Shown one piece after another: positions 61,490 through 64,000 of a DNA stretch of 64,000 bases. Position 1 is the first letter of the stretch. Each line of letters begins with the position of its first letter. Location: contig JBKECK010000019.1 in NCBI GenBank assembly GCA_047974625.1, forward strand, positions 62,001 through 126,000, in the 5' to 3' direction. Made by a program: the position numbers and the translations under genes. The notes under the pieces were generated by a model, which saw only the letters and a list, made by a program, of their open reading frames with translations, made no database searches and was not told the origin of the DNA. This stretch comes from CADEDH01 sp047974625 (GTDB lineage: Bacteria > Actinomycetota > Acidimicrobiia > Acidimicrobiales > SZUA-35).

Positions 61490-61650
61490 CGGAGTGTGCA
61501 TGACCCGCTGACCGACGGTGGTGGCGAGCCAGGTCCGGACCACGCCCACCACCGCGGTGGGCGCGGCCAGGCCCACCATCAGAACGACAGTGACCACCAG
61601 TAGACCCACATCGGCCCGGGGGATGGCGTCATCGATGATCCGGCGCACCA
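61490..61650 (-). pseudogene. ABC exporter fragment
   Basis: On the minus strand the peptide LVRRIIDDAIPRADVGLLVV followed by GQRVMH matches part of the first membrane domain of MdlB/MsbA-type ABC exporters (RRIIDDAIP ... RVGQRVMHDLR). The start of the gene and everything after VMH are missing. It faces away from the MarR remnant at 61660 and the two nearly touch, as if a shared divergent promoter region had been lost by deletion. Confidence 0.6.
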
Positions 61651-61659
61651 GGTGTTGGC

Positions 61660-61901
61660 AAGCATTGGGGTTATCTGCTGGTGGCCACCACCCGGCGGCT
61701 ACGACGGGAGTGGGCGGCCCGTCTCGGCCCCTGGGACCGCTCCGCCCATCAGGCCCGGGCCCTGCGGGTGGTGGCCCGGGCCGACGGGCAGCGGCTCGGC
61801 GCGGTGTCCGACGCCCTGCGCATCACCGCCGGTCGACCACCGAGGTGATCGACGGGCTCAAACAGCACGGTCTGGTGAGCCGCCACCGGGACCCCGGATA
61901 G
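61660..61901 (+). pseudogene. MarR-family regulator remnant, frameshifted
   Basis: One frame reads GYLLVATTRRLRREWAARLG and SAHQARALRVVARADGQRLG, as in MarR proteins. It breaks near 61831 and continues in another frame with RSTTEVIDGLKQHGLVSRHR then DPG and a stop, the MarR wing. The C-terminal dimer helices are missing. MarR genes are often found beside such ABC exporters, which supports the reading of a decayed pair. Confidence 0.65.
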
Positions 61902-61939
61902 GTTCGACCCGGCCGGGTAGCCGGTGCTATGCCGAGGTC

Positions 61940-62911
61940 ATGCGCGTCATCGGCGTCACCCCCGACACCTACGGTGGGCCCCAGGCCCTGGCCGTCCACG
62001 AGCTCCCGGACCGGGCCGTCGGGCCCGGCGAGATCCGGCTCCGCGTCCACGCCGCCACCGTCAACCCGACCGACACCTTCACCCGCAACGGTTCCCGACA
62101 TACCCAGCTCCGGGAGTTGGAGCCCCCGTACGTACCCGGGATGGACGTGGCCGGCATCGTCGACGAGATCGGGCCGGACACCGACACCGACCTGGCCGTC
62201 GGTGACCGGGCCATGGCCATCGTGGTGCCGCGGGGTCGGCACGGGGGCTACGCCGACCAGATCGTGCTGCCCGCCGGATCGGTGGCCCGGGCCCCGGCCG
62301 GCGCCACCCTGGTCGAGGCGTCCACCCTGCCCATGAACGGCCTCACCGCCCGCCTCGCCCTCGACCGGTTGGCCCTCCGACCCGGGGCCGTGCTCGGCGT
62401 GACCGGGGCGGCCGGGGCGTTCGGCGGCTACGCCATGCAGCTCGGCAAGGCGGACGGGCTGACCGTGATCGCCGACGCCGGGCCGGCCGACGAGGCCCTG
62501 GTGGCCGAGCTGGGCGCCGACCGGGTGGTGGCCCGGGGCGACGACGTGGCCGGCCGGTTCCGGTCCGAAGCCCCCGACGGGGTCGACGGTTTGGCTGACG
62601 GGGCGGTCCAGCACGCCCTCGTCGTCCCCGCGGTACGGGACGGTGGCGGCCTGGCCTCGGTCAGGCCCTTCACCGGGGACGACACCGAGCTCGGCACCGA
62701 ACGGGGCGTGGTCCACCACATGGTATGGGTCCGGGAGTACGCCGAGGAACAGGCCAAGCTGGACCGCCTCGGCCGGCAGGCGGAGGAGGGCCTCGTGACC
62801 CTGCGGGTGGCCGACGTCTATCCGGCCGAACGGGCCGGCGACGCCCACGCCCGCCTCGAAGCCGGCGGCACCCGGGGCCGGTTGGTGATCGAGTTCCGTC
62901 CCGAACCCTGA
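61940..62911 (+). CDS. NADPH-dependent quinone/zinc-type oxidoreductase (MDR family)
   Basis: A 323-residue medium-chain reductase. The N-terminal GroES-like domain has IRLRVHAATVNPTDTFTRNG and PYVPGMDVAGIVDEIG, without catalytic zinc ligands. The Rossmann domain has VLGVTGAAGAFGGYAMQLGK. It resembles quinone oxidoreductases that reduce alkenals or quinones with NADPH. The ATG at 61940 gives the normal start MRVIGVTPDTYGGPQ. Confidence 0.9.
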   Translation: MRVIGVTPDTYGGPQALAVHELPDRAVGPGEIRLRVHAATVNPTDTFTRNGSRHTQLRELEPPYVPGMDVAGIVDEIGPDTDTDLAVGDRAMAIVVPRGRHGGYADQIVLPAGSVARAPAGATLVEASTLPMNGLTARLALDRLALRPGAVLGVTGAAGAFGGYAMQLGKADGLTVIADAGPADEALVAELGADRVVARGDDVAGRFRSEAPDGVDGLADGAVQHALVVPAVRDGGGLASVRPFTGDDTELGTERGVVHHMVWVREYAEEQAKLDRLGRQAEEGLVTLRVADVYPAERAGDAHARLEAGGTRGRLVIEFRPEP

Positions 62912-62944
62912 GAGGCGGCGGTGATCACTCCGCCTGGAGGATCG

Positions 62945-63064
62945 ACGGCGTCGTCCGGGCTGGAGTTGAAGCCATGGGCAACGCGCCAGCCCTCCCGCCG
63001 GACGAAGCCCTGGCGAAGACCCATCCGGGCGGGCCTGTTCACAGGCGTAGCACCCCTTCGACAT
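62945..63064 (-). pseudogene. HIT-family protein remnant
   Basis: From an ATG at 63064 the peptide MSKGCYACEQA resembles the Cys-x-x-Cys start of actinobacterial HIT-family proteins. After a one-base frame change the sequence continues as VRREGWRVAHGFNSS, like their WRVAHAFN segment. The expected LPGWLVL and histidine triad are absent. This looks like a truncated, frameshifted relic; the assignment rests on two short matches. Confidence 0.4.
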
Positions 63065-63113
63065 TCCTCAGATCGGGCCCGCGGTCGCCGGATCACCGAC
63101 AGCCCATCACACC

Positions 63114-63130
63114 CCGGGCTCCGAGCCCGG
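63114..63130 (-). terminator. Hairpin after the carboxypeptidase gene
   Basis: Perfect 7-bp stem CCGGGCT/AGCCCGG with a 3-base loop, 3 bases beyond the stop of the carboxypeptidase gene. A GC-rich terminator-like hairpin without a U-tract. Confidence 0.5.
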
Positions 63131-63133
63131 TGC

Positions 63134-64000
63134 TCAGGGTTCCCGGCGGCGTAGCAGGAGCAGACCGGCCGCCACCGCGGCCCCGGCGCCGCCGAGGGCG
63201 ACGATCTCGGTCGTGCCCGGCAGGCCCGAGGTTTCGGCCGCCCCGATCGGCCCGACGGCCCCACCCGTCGGCGGCGTGGTCACCCCGGTCCCCGGGACCG
63301 GCCCCCTTCCCGCGTCGCCGATGACCCCAGCCCCCGACGACGCCTCGGTGGGGGCGGCGGTGTCTGGACGGCCGGCAACCAGGTCGCCGACCGGCTCGAG
63401 CTCGTCGCCGTGGGTGAAGGCCCAGTCGAGCAGGGCGGCCGAGGTCCGCCAGGTGCTTATGTCCGCCCGGAGCAGGGCGACCACGTAGCGACGACCGTCC
63501 CGCTCCGCCGATCCGATGAAACTGCCCCCGGCCGCCGAGGTCCAGCCGTTCTTCACCCCGGTGGCCCCGTCGTAGTTGCGCAGCAGCCGGTTGTGGTTCT
63601 GGATCTGGAAGGTGGCCCGCTCCCCCTCGACCCCAGGCGTCGGGGGCACCGTGGTGCCATCGGGCTCCCCGATCAGGGCGCCGGGAAGATCGTAGGCGGT
63701 GGTGGCCAGGATCGGGCCGAGGGCTGGGTCGGCCAGGGCCGCCCGACCCAGCAGGGCCAGGTCGTAGGCGCTGGAGACCTGACCCGGGGCGTCGAGGCCG
63801 GAGGTGTTGACCGCCCGGGTGTCGAGCGCGCCCAGATCACCGGCGGTGCGGTTCAGCTCGTCGGCGGCGGCCAGGGGCCCACCGGTCAGCTCGGCCAGGG
63901 CCACGGCGCAGTCGTTGCCCGAGCCGAGTAGCAGGCCATACCAGAGGTCCTCCCCGTCATAGGTCAGGCCCGGCACCAGGCCGGCCCGGCTCCCGTCCAC
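63134..64000 (-). CDS. D-alanyl-D-alanine carboxypeptidase (S11), C-terminal part
   Basis: Partial gene running off the right edge, so the SxxK nucleophile lies outside. The 288 visible residues hold the SxN motif in GSGNDCAVAL and the third motif as GATGVKNGWTS, with KNG where most family members have KTG. The C-terminus has a Pro/Gly/Thr linker, then LPGTTE, a membrane helix (IVALGGAGAAVAAGLLLL) and RRREP. That arrangement resembles a sortase signal, with Thr in place of the usual Gly after LPxT. The enzyme trims stem peptides of peptidoglycan at the cell surface. Confidence 0.88.
   Translation of the reverse strand: MDGSRAGLVPGLTYDGEDLWYGLLLGSGNDCAVALAELTGGPLAAADELNRTAGDLGALDTRAVNTSGLDAPGQVSSAYDLALLGRAALADPALGPILATTAYDLPGALIGEPDGTTVPPTPGVEGERATFQIQNHNRLLRNYDGATGVKNGWTSAAGGSFIGSAERDGRRYVVALLRADISTWRTSAALLDWAFTHGDELEPVGDLVAGRPDTAAPTEASSGAGVIGDAGRGPVPGTGVTTPPTGGAVGPIGAAETSGLPGTTEIVALGGAGAAVAAGLLLLRRREP

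Overview
The window is high-GC DNA from an actinobacterium. Evidence includes frequent GTG starts, an F420-type luciferase-fold oxidoreductase, a PAC2 protein, CrgA, an ArfA-like BON/OmpA protein, and the actinobacterial block crgA - trpG/pabA - pknB - pbpA - rodA - pstP - fhaB - fhaA - tRNA-Leu. A deep-branching group such as the Acidimicrobiia would fit, but the sequence alone does not prove this.

Layout. 1-9,975: a ferredoxin end, aroC, PAC2 protein, copper amine oxidase, metallo-beta-lactamase fold hydrolase, F420 oxidoreductase, flavin-fold protein, ThDP enzyme and enoyl-CoA hydratase. 10,131-18,817: a small membrane protein, an acetyltransferase, a large membrane-bound PAS-GGDEF-EAL protein, an acyl-CoA synthetase, a thiolase-like protein without catalytic cysteines, and a membrane zinc-ribbon protein. 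18,818-28,861: a convergent gap with three perfect DnaA boxes, then the cell-wall growth and Ser/Thr kinase block ending at tRNA-Leu(CAG). 28,862-31,888: an accessory island of lower GC with two different toxin-antitoxin pairs in duplicated flanks, a broken IS66 transposase and a third antitoxin-like remnant.

31,889-40,319: core and envelope genes (MFS transporter, YbaK, SpoU methyltransferase, BON-OmpA, prephenate dehydratase, patatin). 40,246-46,094: a five-gene peptide-type ABC importer operon. 46,282-51,676: a tightly coupled six-gene operon that holds a whole beta-oxidation cycle (acyl-CoA dehydrogenase, two MaoC hydratase subunits, SDR dehydrogenase, SCP-x-type thiolase) plus a regulator made of two fused TetR units, with a promoter and dyads upstream. 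51,884-57,069: a membrane protein, then two genes of the kind found in surface-glycan loci on either side of a 5'-truncated IS1182-like transposase. 57,472-61,394: a translationally coupled molybdenum hydroxylase (FAD, 2Fe-2S and Mo subunits) and a ThiS/MoaD-type protein. 61,395-64,000: remnants of a MarR/ABC-exporter pair and of a HIT protein, a quinone-oxidoreductase-like enzyme, and the C-terminal part of a D-Ala-D-Ala carboxypeptidase with an LPXT-like tail.

A genome-wide habit shows through: short tandem repeats (8-33 bp), mostly at gene ends, several of which include or copy a stop codon. No CRISPR array or prophage was seen.
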